64,000 nucleotides of DNA from Vitis vinifera (lineage: Eukaryota; Streptophyta; Magnoliopsida; Vitales; Vitaceae). The position numbers and the translations under genes are program-made. Positions 12,850-23,957 of the stretch are shown piece after piece. The notes beneath the pieces are model-generated. The model searched no databases and was not told the origin of the DNA. It was given only the letters and a program-made list of their open reading frames with translations. The stretch covers positions 9,727,001 to 9,791,000 of the forward strand of contig NC_081822.1 of NCBI RefSeq assembly GCF_030704535.1, given 5' to 3'. The stretch's first letter is position 1. Each line of letters starts with the position of its first letter.

Positions 12850-13640
12850 TGTGTCTCCTACAGCAGGTGAAACCCTCTGATCAACGGGATCCGAATCGGA
12901 AACAGAAGATGAGTCATCATCTGAGTCGTGCTGTGCAATCTCATCATCAATATCAAAAATCTGTGATGTGGGTGAAGATGGTGCAGATAAATCAATATCA
13001 CAAGAGACAGGCAGGTACTAAAAAATGCTCAAATCCATAGATGAAACATCGGAAACAATGTCAGAACGGGAGACAAACCCCGACTGAACGTCAAATGAAA
13101 GAGGTGGGTCCACAAAGTCGGACGCTTCCTCAACAATGCCAACATGGCTATCAATCAAATCATAAAAAACTATAGCATCCTTAGTAATCTCCAGAGCAGG
13201 GGCTGTCTGGATCTCCTCAACGATCTCGATGAAAGACACCCCGAAAAGATCGAATGGTGAAGTGAGCCCAGGATGAACTCTCTCCTCGATCGGGCCCAGG
13301 CTCAGGGCGAGCATCTCGTCGATGTACTCGTCGTGTGGGACGGCTCCGTCCACTATGTCTCCGACCCCAGCAAAGGTCTCATGCTCATCGGTCTCGTCCG
13401 GGAAGCAAAGCGTTATAAGGCTCGTGCGATCTGGAGACGAAGGAGCAATCAACACAGAAGTCGAAGAGCCAGGAGCTCCATCTCTCAATCGTAACTGATG
13501 GACAAGGCGCTGAAGCTCGACCTCCTGAGTGGTGCTAAGTCCTCCAATGATCACGTCCGCACGGGTCAATGGCTCTGATGCCCTCACAAAATAATCAGAT
13601 AAGCTCCTGGTGTATGGGCGAAGAGGATAGTAGAAAGGTG
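12850..13640 (-). pseudogene. Pol linker between protease/G-patch and RT
   Basis: The open frame 13587-13018 is in the same frame as RT and links the protease region to it. It contains the block DYFVRASEPLTR at its start and is acidic (many Asp and Glu), with no recognised domain. TAG codons interrupt it at 13018-13020 and 12847-12849. Upstream, near 13635, the reading frame shifts relative to the protease ORF, so the protease frame runs into a TGA at 13595. It reads as inter-domain polyprotein and not as a separate gene. Confidence 0.7.
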
Positions 13641-14689
13641 TGTGGGTCAGTCACTCTCTCCTTGCGCAAACGCGCCATGTAGAGATAATCGGCCTCAATG
13701 GGGATGAACCCGAGTCCGAACGGTACGTCGTGATCAGGGATGGCTATGAACTCGCTCGGTCCATGCTGACATCGACCCAACCCCATGCCGGGTAGATAGG
13801 ACATGCTTCGCATAATATCGAGCACCACTGTGCTCCCATGCCGGTCAAAGGACATGGCCACAAAATCCCGGCAGAAATCCTCTATCTCCACAGTCTGCAC
13901 CTCATCGAAGGTGAATTCAGTCAGAAAAAGATCGTCATCAGTGTGACTAATCTCGAGCACAGGCTCGGCAACAATGAACATGTCTCCCACAGACTGTACC
14001 ACGACGACCTGACCATCGTGAATAAACTTCACCTTCTGATGAAGGGAAGAAGGAATGGCCCCGGCTCTATGGATCCATGGTCGGCCCAGAAGCAGGTTAA
14101 AGGATGTAGGAATCCTCAAAACCTGGAATACAGCGACAAAAGTGGCCGGACCGATCAGCAACTCGATCTCCAATGTACCCATGACCTCTCTACGGGTGCT
14201 ATCATAAGCTCGGACGGTCTGAGTGGAGGGACCGAAATCAGAAGGAGCGTATCCAAGGGCGATGGCAGTGGCAAGAGGACATACGTTCAGGGCCGAGCCA
14301 TTGTCCAAAAGGACAGATGGGACTCGGCGGCCTGAACAGCCAACAGATATGTAGAGCGGACGAGTGTGGTCCGAGCCCTCCGGTGGCAAGTCATCATCGG
14401 AAAAGACGATACAAGTGGCTCTGCCAGCCGTCATCATATGAAGGAGTCCCTCGGGAGTGGTCGTGGTATCAACTCTGATCTGGCTCAGAGCTCGAGTCAG
14501 TGCGTCCCGATGGGTACTGGAAGACGCTAAAAGGCTCCAGATAGAAATACGAGCCTGAGTGCTCTGCAACTGCCTCAAAATCTCGTCATCCTCTGCTCTC
14601 ACCTCCTCCTGGGATGACGTACCCCCTAAGGGTCTAGCGGGAGCGGCTGGAGGTGGCTGTCTCACTACTCTCCCTCCCCGGAGGATATA
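13595..14689 (-). pseudogene. Aspartic protease with G-patch (pol N-terminal part)
   Basis: The protease cleaves the Gag-Pol polyprotein. The catalytic loop is SVLLDNGSALNVCPL at about residue 115 of the open frame from 14665, with Asn-Gly-Ser after the catalytic Asp; the DNGS form is common in plant Tat proteases. The partner region FNLLLGRPWIHRAGA lies about 75 residues later, as expected of retropepsins. Near the C-terminus LPGMGLGRCQHG is a G-patch, a nucleic-acid-binding motif often found next to retroviral-type proteases. The frame is continuous with gag apart from the TAG at 14690-14692, and it ends at a TGA at 13595 caused by a frameshift near 13635. Confidence 0.88.
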
Positions 14690-16525
14690 CTAAACGTCCG
14701 GAGTCTGAGGATCATCACTATGTGGAGCCTGAACCTCCTCAACATCTGGGATCAGAATGTACGGCGCCTGAACGCTATAGCGTGTGAATGTCAGAGGCTC
14801 GGAAGTGGCCGCCTGTACAGATGCTGCCTCAGGAACTAATCGGAATGGAGCAGGCATCTGTGGCTCTAGAGTCACCCCACTCGTCTCGTAAATCACAGCT
14901 GGCATGATAGGCTCTGGGTCTGGATCATCCCAACTCAACATATGGACATGATCATCAGTCTCATCGAAGTCCAAGAAATGAATACCACAAGCTGGTGGAG
15001 GAACTGCATGTGTGGTGTGGGTCGGCAACGGGTTTGTGGTCACACTCGGCTGACCCAAGTGTACCAAACCCTGGTCTATCAGATCCTGAATAGCGTGCCT
15101 CAGAGCGGTGCATCGATCGGTCTCATGTCTAGGCCCCTGATGATAAGCACAGTGTAAATCCATCCTGAACTGAGCTGGAATAGGCTGAGGTAGTGGCCGA
15201 GGGGTGAGAGCAGTCAATAAACCAGCCTCCGTAAGCTTCCGAAGAGCCTGGCTCAACGGCATGCCTATCTGCGAGAACTGCCTCTGCGTCCTCAAAGTAA
15301 ACGGAGCAGAAGTCTGCTGGGCTCCAGGTCGGGGATAAGGCGCCGCAGGTCTCGCGGTGAACTGAGCAGCGTAGCATGGCTGCCCTGTGGCTGTGTAGGA
15401 GACCGCGGGTCTCTCAATGCCCTGAGTGGCATAAGAAGGTAAAACCAATGTCTGTGGCATGTGTGTCTGATCGTAAGCCGGACGAGGTGCCCGTGGCCTG
15501 TACTGATGAGATGCATAGGAAGAATGAGGCTCGAAAAACTGTGGGATCGGCTGATGGCGTCTAAGAGGCCTCTGACTGGATGAACTGATAGCACCAACCT
15601 CTGTCGGTCTCGGTCCTACGAATAGTTTCTTCCCCTTAACATCACTAGGGGAAGAATCTGCCCATAAACCTCTCGTGATGCCGTCCTCGACATCATACAA
15701 AGCCATAACCAGAGACCCAAAATCTGTGAACGGGACCCCGACCACATGTCTGGCGATCCCCGGCTGTAGGCTCCTCAAAACCATCTGAATCTAGTCTCTC
15801 TCTGATGGTCTATCCACTATCTCAGCTATCTTCCCGCGCCAGCGGGAAATGAAAGAAGAAACGGACTCCTCTGTCCTCTGCCTTAGAGCCTCGAGCTCTC
15901 TCCTCGATACATCTACAACAGTGTTAAACGAAAACTGTCGTAGGAACTCCTGGGCCAAGTCATCCCATGTACGGCGTCTCGAGGACTCCAGAGACGCAAA
16001 CCAGCGCTGAGCTGCCCCACTCAGAGATAGGGGGAAAAGAGTGATCATTTGAGGCTCGTCCAGTCCATGAGCCCTCATCACGGTGCTATAAAGTCTGAGG
16101 TGGAGGCGCGGACAACCAATACCAGTGTACCTCTCAATATCTGGCATCCTGAACTTAGTTGGCAAGCTGGCTACCGGCATACCCCCAAAATCATCCCAAA
16201 CAACTGATCCATCTGACACTCTCATCTGCCTCATACACTGCTCGATGCGGTCCATGCGGGCATGCGTGTCATCAGCGACAACGGCCTGGGCGACTACGGG
16301 TGGAGTGATCTCAGAATGCCCGTGTAATACATATGGTGATGCCTGATGCACTGAAGGAACGAGTGGGGGTGGTGGAGGTGGGTGTGAGTCATATGGCGTC
16401 TCATCCTGGACTGCTGGTGGTCTACCCTACTGACCACCGATCTCCTGCCTGAGGCTAGCCAAAGCCTCCTGGATAGAAGCCATGGCAGCCGTGAACTGAT
16501 CGACCGTGACAACCTGCTGATCCAT
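14690..16525 (-). pseudogene. Retrotransposon gag
   Basis: Gag forms the particle shell and packages RNA. The chosen start is the ATG at 16525 (MDQQVVTVDQFTAAMAS), which begins a short coiled-coil-like helix; longer upstream frames look non-coding. The retrotransposon gag domain lies at 16250-15800, with FPLSLSGAAQRWF and the block EEFLRQFSFN-like region. The C-terminal portion is rich in Pro, Gln and Arg and has a zinc-finger-like CAYHQGPRHETDRC near 15150. Three TAG codons lie in one otherwise open frame: 16427-16429, 15791-15793 and 14690-14692. Apart from these TAGs the frame runs unbroken for more than 600 codons and into the protease. Confidence 0.88.
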
Positions 16526-18005
16526 ATCTGGTGTATCTGAAACCCGAACTAATCTGCCCTCTACTCTGATCCACGAAACTATACCCAGACTGAGAGTAAA
16601 AATCCTGATCCTGAAAGTACTCCTCTTCTGCTCTGATCCACAAAGGTATATCAAGACAAGGAACAAATGTCCTATCCTACAAAGCACGAAGAACGTAATA
16701 AGGATATGGCCCGGGGAACGTATAGAAGAAAAGATAATCTGAACAGGAACAAGCAAAGCATCCAAGTGAAGATGAGCGATCCGACCGTACTCAAACTCGT
16801 CCTGATCTCAGTGCACTCTCAACTGGAGACTAAACAGAGGGAAAATCGGATCCAAAACTGCGGCTACAGAGGCACGGAAAGCCCTCAGATGCACCCACGT
16901 GTAGGGAGGGAATCCTAATCGAAGGATCTACGGCTCAACCTACAAGGTCAAGGTGGCTCTAAATGGATAAGGGTGGACTTTAAAATATCCCTAGCAGAAG
17001 CGATTATACCCTCCGACGGTACGCAACCCTCTGCACGTCTCCGAAGAGACGGGGCGCTTCCATGCAAGGTGGTCATCACCTCCACACATGCACTACCTCG
17101 CATCCCAGGGGGTTTCCTATGGTGAAACCTCTCAAACTCTCAACACTCAATAGTCGACTAGAGTGCACAGTGAATGGTGTGGGTGCATCCGAAACCCTAA
17201 AAAGCTAAAGCAGGATATGAAACACACTGGCCACACAAATATCCATGAAACCTAGCTTCGGGCTATACAGGTCTTCAATGATCGGACTCCAATCGACATC
17301 AAAGTGTCGCTCTCCTCCAAAATGCTCCCGTGCATCGATATAGCCCATCGCTAGACCCTACTCCTAATCTCCGGCTCGGTCAAAGAGCAAGCACACAGAA
17401 GGTCTCACACTTGCAATAGTGAGAACCGAAATGAAAGGAATGACCGAAACCAAGAGAGTTGGAGGTAGGGGGATAGAAGTGAGACCCACATAGACAGGCA
17501 ACATGCAATCATACAGAGGGAGGGCAGTCATGCATCATACGGTCAAGCAGAGTATAGGATATATCACTCATGTCCACACAAAAAAAAAAGCTACAACTAT
17601 CAGGATGAATAGTGATATGAACATCATGCTCAAAAGATGATCTAGATAATATGCAGGTCAGAGAAAACAACACAGCAAGTCAAACGATGTACAATAGTGA
17701 GTCTATGCATGTGAAGTGAGCAGAATAATCAGGAAGAAACAGAATCGCTTTACCAAGCAAAACAAGGTGAGCAACCTATGATAATCGGCATGTCAATGTA
17801 CCAAACTAATATAGCAATGAAGTACAAAAAAAACGACATCCGAAGCCCCAAATCAAGATGATCAATCATATCAATGTCACAACATAATATCCAAGCATAC
17901 ATAAAAAAAACTCTCAATGTGCAATCAAGAGACAGGTACTCGCTGATCGACTCATCAAATGCCCTGTTTGCTTCATCTTAAGTTCAAGCTTGACCCTCTA
18001 ACTCA
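16526..18005 (-). other. Retroelement 5' leader
   Basis: This is about 1.5 kb of non-coding DNA between the primer-binding site and the gag start. It is mixed in composition, with scattered small open frames that lack codon bias or motifs. A packaging signal may lie here but no specific structure was identified. Confidence 0.6.
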
Positions 18006-18023
18006 TCCCCAGCGGAGTCGCCA
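18006..18023 (-). other. Primer-binding site
   Basis: On the minus strand TGGCGACTCCGCTGGGGA lies three bases after the LTR end. Its TGG start, position and GC content fit a site complementary to the 3' end of a tRNA. Many Tat elements use a TGGCGCC...GGGGA site for tRNA-Asp; this one differs in the middle, so the priming tRNA is left open. Confidence 0.75.
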
Positions 18024-18026
18024 TTT

Positions 18027-20357
18027 TGTGGACCCCGCATTTCGGCTCAATGCGTTCCCCACTCAATGGTGCATGCAGTCTGTTGAGGCTTTGCAATGAT
18101 GGAACCTGAGTGCATTGTTGGGCAGTCATCCATCCTTATGAAAAGTTCTTAGGAGACTCACCCAATCCTTGAAGTTGGATCTGTTCCATCCCCAGAAAGA
18201 AGAATATCAACAGTGAATTATGGGCACTACGTCCCTTTGACTTGGACGTTGGCCGCCAATGTTTGATATGGAGTCGCGTTTGACTCAAATGTACACTGAC
18301 GCTACTTTTGGGCATTGCCATCATGCTATCCGTGACATTTTAACTCCTGTCCTTCTTGCATTATACGAATCAAGGAGGAAGAGTAAATCAAAGTAAAACT
18401 CATCATATGGGGCAACGTGATTTTTATCCTTCCAGGCTGGCAGAGACTCAACATGATACAGGGTTCTAATCAAAGTTTGCTCTCGTCCAAATACTCAATC
18501 CTGTAAACATCCATGGGATCAGTAATGGAGATAAGAGAAGGTCAGGAATGCAAATGAAAGAGAATCATCATTGAAGTATTGGGTTGAATAATGGGGTTAT
18601 CATGGGATCAAGAGGCTTATGGCTTGGTGACAATAGTTGACATGGACAAATGAGGAGATATGAAAGGCCAGATTTGAGAGATGAAGTCCACGTTTCTATC
18701 AAGGATTATTTTAATTGATTCCATCAAGGGCTCTCACATGTGAGATAGAGATGGCAATAGTAACAAGCACAACGATGTCAATGGCATGATTTCTGAGGCT
18801 AGTATCATAGGCGGCATCCACCAGGCCATTTTGATCCATAAGAAAGGTAGCAAAGTGCATCGGGGCTTCCTCTTCGTTTTGGGTGGAATGGTGATCTTTG
18901 TGTTCCTCAACGACATCCATGGAGTGGAGTAGATTGTTTATTTGACAGTAGCAATTGCAAATGGGTCATTAATGGACTTGGTTTTGATTACCAGGGCTTG
19001 AGAGGTTTCTTACCGAATGATATATCCCAATCGCGCCATCTACATGCAACACGTCAGAATGATTCTTCTGTGGATGGGAGCTATTCATGTCCTCTGGTGT
19101 TTGAGAAACTGCCAGACGTAAACCAGGAAGGGTCCCAGTGGACAGATTGTGAAATTCGAGAGACCATCAACGTGATTTATCATGTATAAACTGGATTCTT
19201 ACCTAAGTATCCTTGTTTCCGAACATCGTAAACCGCGGAAATTAACTTTGTACTGGATTCCCTATACATGTGGGGCAGCGGGCTCATCAGTTTGCTCAGT
19301 ATGGCTCCTATGTCATGGTAGTTTGATGGGAAGTAATGACATAAAAAATTGGGTTCGTGAAGCTAAGGACTCAACCATTACCTTCTGGAATAATCATGTA
19401 GAGCAATCGATTCCGTCCATTAGAGATGAATTCTTTCAGGCAATCAGGAGCAACACCTATGATGCCATCAGCTGTTCTAACAAGCTCTGCAGCACCACTG
19501 ATCCTTATAGTGCAGTCCCTCCACCCTGAGCTTAGAGGGAAGTGTTTTTGCATGGCCACCTTGGGCATGCAGCTCTTGACCATGTGCCATTTCCTTCTAT
19601 TCTCTCATCCCCTGTTTTCTTGAAAATAATCTTCTTAAATCCCATTTTCAATAAAATTTGGTTGCCATTTTCCTTCCGGCAAGCCACTTGTGCATTTTCT
19701 TTGTTTTTAAAATGTTTTAAAAATAAGTAAGAATTAAATTCCGTAATTCCAAGTGATGGAATTTATGGAATTGATTCATGCAAAAATGAATTGGGTCTTG
19801 GTGGGGGCCCTACATATGAGATTCCATGATTGATTGATTTATTTGTCATGCATGATTGATTTACTCTATTCCTTGATATGCGCTTAATTATATATGTTCA
19901 TTGTTCACTAACCATGTTTCATGATAGCGCATTCGTGATTGCCGCCCAGGTACGCATCTATTCATATTTTGCTCATTCTTTATACATGCTTTGTCTCTCA
20001 TATGTGCATGATTGATTCGAGTATTCATTGATTTTCTCATTGATTGTCATGTCAGCTTCATCTCATTAGTAGAGACCCGACTTTAGGGACTTAGAGGGGT
20101 GCTACGGTCCATACCGTACCTTCCCAATAAGTAACCTGACCCCTGAACCCGATCCGATTTTTCACAGACCACCTTTTCCAAAATAAGGAGTCACACTTAG
20201 GGTTTTTCTTTCTTATTTTGTTTACCCTTTAAAAATAAAACAAAAATAAGTGGCGACTCCAAGTCATTTTCAAATAATCAATAAAAATCATTTTTCAAAT
20301 AAAAATCGAGCTCGTCATCGAGTGGGAAACGCATTGAGCCGAAATGCGGGGTCCACA
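18027..20357 (-). repeat. 5' LTR of the minus-strand gypsy element, 2331 bp
   Basis: The segment begins TGTGGACCCC and ends GGGGTCCACA, so it has TG...CA ends in either reading. The two ends are inverted repeats of about 41 bp with only two or three mismatches, much longer than the 2-6 bp usual for LTRs. The primer-binding site lies directly inside. The outer edge meets CYP82 intron sequence at 20358. Bases 18065-20202 recur inverted at 2138-1. No coding gene is supported inside, although several frames of 60-115 codons are conserved between the copies because the DNA is nearly identical. Confidence 0.85.
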
Positions 20358-20618
20358 AAGTGATCTTGAAAATTATAAGTTAATTATGTTTACTTGAATA
20401 AGAGATTTGAATAATCTTGTAAAAAGATGATGTTTGTCGTTTAAGTGGAAGGTTGATTTAGAAATTATCATACAGGGAAATGGAAAAAAATACTATTATT
20501 TTGGTACAAGACCATATTATTCAGTGGTGTCTCTAGAAAGTTCCATTAGATGCTATTAAACAATTAATTTGGTGTCTCACTTGCATAATTTTGAGTTATT
20601 GGATTTTGGGTTTTGCAG
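20358..20618 (+). other. 3' part of the intron of a CYP82 pseudogene
   Basis: The sequence follows the intron of the gene at 31332-33624 (32741-32997) almost base for base, including the branch-site/polypyrimidine region and the TTTTGCAG acceptor at 20611-20618. It gives the exact position at which the retroelement entered the intron. Confidence 0.85.
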
Positions 20619-21245
20619 ACTCTAATCTCCGGAGGTAACGACACAACTGTTGTCTCTCTGACATGGGCACTCTCTCTTGTACTAAACAACCATGACACCT
20701 TAAAAAAAGCTCAACAAGAATTAGACATCCAAGTTGGGAAGGAAAGATTAGTGAATGAACAAGATATAGGTAAGTTGGTCTATCTCCAAGCCATTGTTAA
20801 AGAGACATTACGGTTATATCCATCAGGACCACTTGGAGGACTACGCCAATTTACCGAGGATTGCACCTTAGGTGGATACCATGTCTCTAAAGGCACCCGT
20901 TTAATAATGAACCTTTCGAAGATCCAAAAGGATCCAAGAATTTGGTCAAATCCAACAGAATTCCAACCAGAGAGGTTTCTCACCACCCATAAAGATGTTG
21001 ATCCTTGGGGAAAACATTTTGAATTTATACCATTTGGAGCTAGTCGAAGAGTATGTCCAGGAATAACTTTTGGTCTTCAAATATTACATTTAACATTAGC
21101 TAGTTTCTTACATGCGTTTGAATTTTCAACTCCATCAAATGAATAGGTCGATATGCGCGAGAGCCTTGGACTTACAAACATGAAATCTACCCCACTTGAA
21201 GTTCTCATTTCTCCACGCTTATCTTCTTGTAGTCTTTACAATTAA
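20619..21245 (+). pseudogene. CYP82 exon 2 with premature stop (exon 1 outside the window)
   Basis: The 627-bp exon encodes the C-terminal 208 residues of a CYP82 P450 and is nearly identical to exon 2 of the gene at 31332. The I-helix motif SGGNDTTVV, the K-helix KETLRLYP and a PERF-type FQPERF are present. Two lesions are visible. A CAG codon is TAG at 21144-21146 and removes the last 33 residues, after the haem loop. The haem loop reads [10 protein letters not shown], with Ser at the glycine position of FxxGxRxCxG. The intron upstream holds the gypsy element, so exon 1 would be more than 20 kb away, outside the window. The copy is probably dead. Possible AATAAA signals lie downstream. Confidence 0.88.
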
Positions 21246-21524
21246 AACATTGAAACGAATAGGTCAAGTCGGTCTTGCTAGTCTTGGTTTAAAGACATAT
21301 GGAGTTAGGTTCAATCAATCTATGACAAGATTTGGGATTGTATTAAAAGTAGGTTGGACTAAGAATGATGTATAATAAACTAAAGTACTATTTATGTCAA
21401 TAAAGTATAGCTTTATATATTATTTGGTTATCCTTGCTCTCCGTCTAGGCTCTCATGGGTGCAAGGCCTACCCATGAGGCCCTTTTCTCCAAATTTGAGT
21501 CAAGTGGCTAAGGGGCTTACAACT
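21246..21524 (+). other. Downstream flank of the first CYP82 copy
   Basis: The sequence up to about 21430 matches the 3' flank of the gene at 31332. From 21430 to 21524 it is different and includes a hairpin, CTCATGGGT / ACCCATGAG, at about 21460-21486. The next segment is intron-derived, so this marks a duplication junction. No gene is seen. Confidence 0.6.
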
Positions 21525-21949
21525 AGCTTCTTTGCCATAGACAAATTTTCTTTTGTTTATATGTTTTAATTGATGCATATTCACTTTCTTCTTTTCTTAA
21601 TTAAATTGCAATAATTAAACATACAATTTAAATAAATTTTAAATTTTATTTTTAACTAAAAACAAAAGTATACAGATACAAATATATACTGCTTAAGTAA
21701 TTAATTTTTAAAAATTATCCTTTGAGAACATCTCAGACAAACTGAGACATGCTTCCAGAGAAATCTAAATGTAATGTTTTTAAAAGCTACTTTGTAATTT
21801 TATTTTCGAGCATGTTGCATAATATATACTTTCCTTGAATTGATTTTCCAAACTATATTTTTATTAGCAATAAGGGTTATCTACGTTTTGGAAATTATAA
21901 GTTAATTATGTTCACTTGAATAAGAGATTTGAACAATCTTGTAAAAAGA

Positions 21950-22037
<88 letters not shown>

Positions 22038-22201
22038 TATGGCTGATTGGAAATTATCCAAAATGGAAAAAAATACTATTATTTTGGTACAAGACCATAT
22101 TGTTCAATAGTGTCTCTAGAGAGTTCCATTAGATGCTATCAAACAAATAATTTGGTGTCTCACTTGCATAATTTTGAATTGTTCGATTTTGGGTTTTGCA
22201 G
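21525..22201 (+). other. Intron remnant of the second CYP82 copy, with (TA)n
   Basis: The segment matches the CYP82 intron at 32336-32997 and ends in a TTTTGCAG acceptor at 22194-22201. It has no exon 1 in front of it, so only the 3' half of a gene was duplicated here. A TA microsatellite of about 80 bp lies within it. Confidence 0.8.
21953..22034. repeat. (TA)n microsatellite
   Basis: An uninterrupted run of about 41 TA dinucleotides. Its length should be polymorphic and is also prone to sequencing error. Confidence 0.95.
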
Positions 22202-22831
22202 GCTCTAATTGTCGGAGGTAACAATACAACTGTTGTCTCTTTAACATGGGCACTCTCTCTTTTACTAAACGTACAACCACGACATCTTAAAAAAGGCTCA
22301 AGAAGAATTAGATATCCAAGTTAGCAGGGAAAGATTAATGAATGAACAAGATATAAGTAAGTTGGTCTATTTTCAAGCCATTGTTAAAGAGACATTACGG
22401 TTATATCCACCAAGACTACTTGGTGGACTATGCCAATTTACTAAGGATTGCACCTTGGGTGGATACCATGTCTCTAAAGGCACCCGTTTAATAATGAACC
22501 TTTCAAAGATCTAAAAGGATCCAAGAATTTGGTCAGATCCAATAGAATTCCAACCAGAGAGGTTTCTCATCACCCATAAGAATGTTGATGATTGGGGAAA
22601 ACATTTTGAATTTATTTCATTTGGAGCTGGTCGAAGAGCATGTTTAGGAATTGCTTTTGGTCTTCAAATATTATATTTAACATTAGCTAGTTTCTTACAT
22701 GCATTTGACTTTTCAACTCCATCAAATGAACATGTTGACATGCAAGAGGCCTTAGACTTACAAATATGAAATCTACCTCACTTGAAGTTCTCATTTCTCC
22801 GGACTTATTTTCTTGTAGTCTTTACAACTAA
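22202..22831 (+). pseudogene. CYP82 exon 2 remnant with frameshift and stops
   Basis: The exon aligns along its whole length with the 627-bp exon 2 of its neighbours. It is clearly broken: extra bases in ACGTACAACC near 22270 shift the frame, GATCTAAAAG near 22510 gives an in-frame TAA, and there is a further small deletion near 22745. The I-helix has Asn for the usual Asp (GGNNTT). The haem loop region FGAGRRACL has lost the Pro after the haem Cys. There is no exon 1. It is a dead duplicate. Confidence 0.9.
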
Positions 22832-23700
22832 AACATTGAAATGAAGAGGTCAAAGTCGACCTAGCTAGTCTTGGTTTAAAGACATATAGAGTTAGATTCA
22901 ATCAATCTATGATAAGATTTGGGACTGTATTAAACATAGGTTGGACTAAAAATGATGTACAATAAACTAATTAAAGTATTGTCCATGCCAATAAAGTATA
23001 ACATTATATATTATTTGGTTAGCCTTAAGGAATGTAGCATCATAATTATTTCTTTGTTTTGTCTAATTTATCACCATTTTTTCCCCTTCTCTTCTTCCCT
23101 TCTCTTCATTAGAACAAATAATATATAGTCTTTTTATTTTTAAAAATCAAATTCGATTCCCAGTTATATAAGAATTTTACTTTTACTTTATAATAAACTT
23201 TACTTTAATCTTAATAACTTTGACCATGATCTCCATCATTGATTAAATATAGGGATAATTTCAATCATTTTTTCTAAGATTGGAGTTAAATTTACCCATC
23301 CATTATTAATTTGAAATTTTATTAAATATTTTTTTTTTCCTTTTTTTTTACATGTATATCTTTTAATTTAAAATAATAGTTGTCCGATATATTTATATGA
23401 AATTATTTTCGAAGAGGTGAATGAAACTAAACTTTTTTTTAAATATAAAATCATAAAAATTTAATATACGCCAGCACGATCCGGTCTAAATATTATATAT
23501 AATTTGTGTCATTTCAAAAAATCATAGAAGATCCTTTTGGCAAGGTGGCCCCTTTGAGTAGGAATTCTCTAATTGGTCACTACATATTACATAATTTCAA
23601 AGATTATGGAGGATCATTTACCAATCATTATCAGAAGAAGTGCTGATTCCTGTATAAAACTAACCAATACGATATTTAGCACATGCAAACAGATTTGGAA
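22832..23700 (+). other. CYP82 3' flank, AT-rich, no gene
   Basis: The sequence matches the downstream flank of the gene at 31332 (33625-34510), including the stretch that precedes an N-terminal CYP82 scrap in both places. No coding sequence is seen. Confidence 0.6.
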
Positions 23701-23761
23701 GGATCTGAAAGTCAAGCCTACGGGCCATCCCTTTACGGCTTGTTCGAAAAAGCACAAATTG

Positions 23762-23957
23762 ATGGGGTGCCACTTGCCAGCAGTCTGTTTCAATATCTAA
23801 ATGTTACCCAGTGGGATTGCTTGATATACTTTTTGTCTCCTAGCTACCATCTATTATTATGGAGCTCCAGAGCTGGTAAGATAAGAATACACCCAAAAGC
23901 TGCTGGTGCATGGCCAATAATCGGTCACCTCCTCTTAGGGTCACAACTTCCTGGGAT
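23762..23957 (+). pseudogene. CYP82 N-terminal fragment
   Basis: The fragment has the start region and membrane-anchor part of a CYP82 (SLFQYLNVT, then YHLLLWSSRAGK and GAWPIIGHL). It matches the beginning of the partial gene at 63943. The frame shifts immediately after the ATG, where one base is missing. Homology ends near GSQLPG and AT-rich DNA follows; the rest of exon 1 is absent. Its 5' leader (from about 23676) is also recognisable. It is a relic. Confidence 0.85.

Larger units (their letters stand above)
4817..20357 (-). mobile_element. Ty3/gypsy LTR retrotransposon, Tat-type, decayed
   Basis: On the minus strand the order is LTR (20357-18027), primer-binding site, leader, gag, protease, RT-RNase H, a second RNase H, integrase, then a 4.7-kb 3' non-coding region. 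RT before integrase defines Ty3/gypsy; the extra RNase H after the first and the long repeat-rich 3' region point to the Tat lineage. Gag-pol carries five in-frame TAG codons and at least two frameshifts, so the copy is not autonomous as it stands. The 3' boundary at 4817 is tentative. The right end abuts CYP82 intron sequence (AAGTGATCTTG at 20358), which matches the uninterrupted intron of the gene at 31332-33624 near 32740. The left-hand LTR is inverted (see 1-2138), so the overall structure is not a simple insertion. Confidence 0.8.

Noticed and set aside
18006..18023. A tRNA gene at the primer-binding site
   Set aside because: Only the 18-nt tail complement is present and no cloverleaf surrounds it.
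21916..22110. 64-codon frame with alternating Tyr and Ile
   Set aside because: It is the TA microsatellite read as protein.
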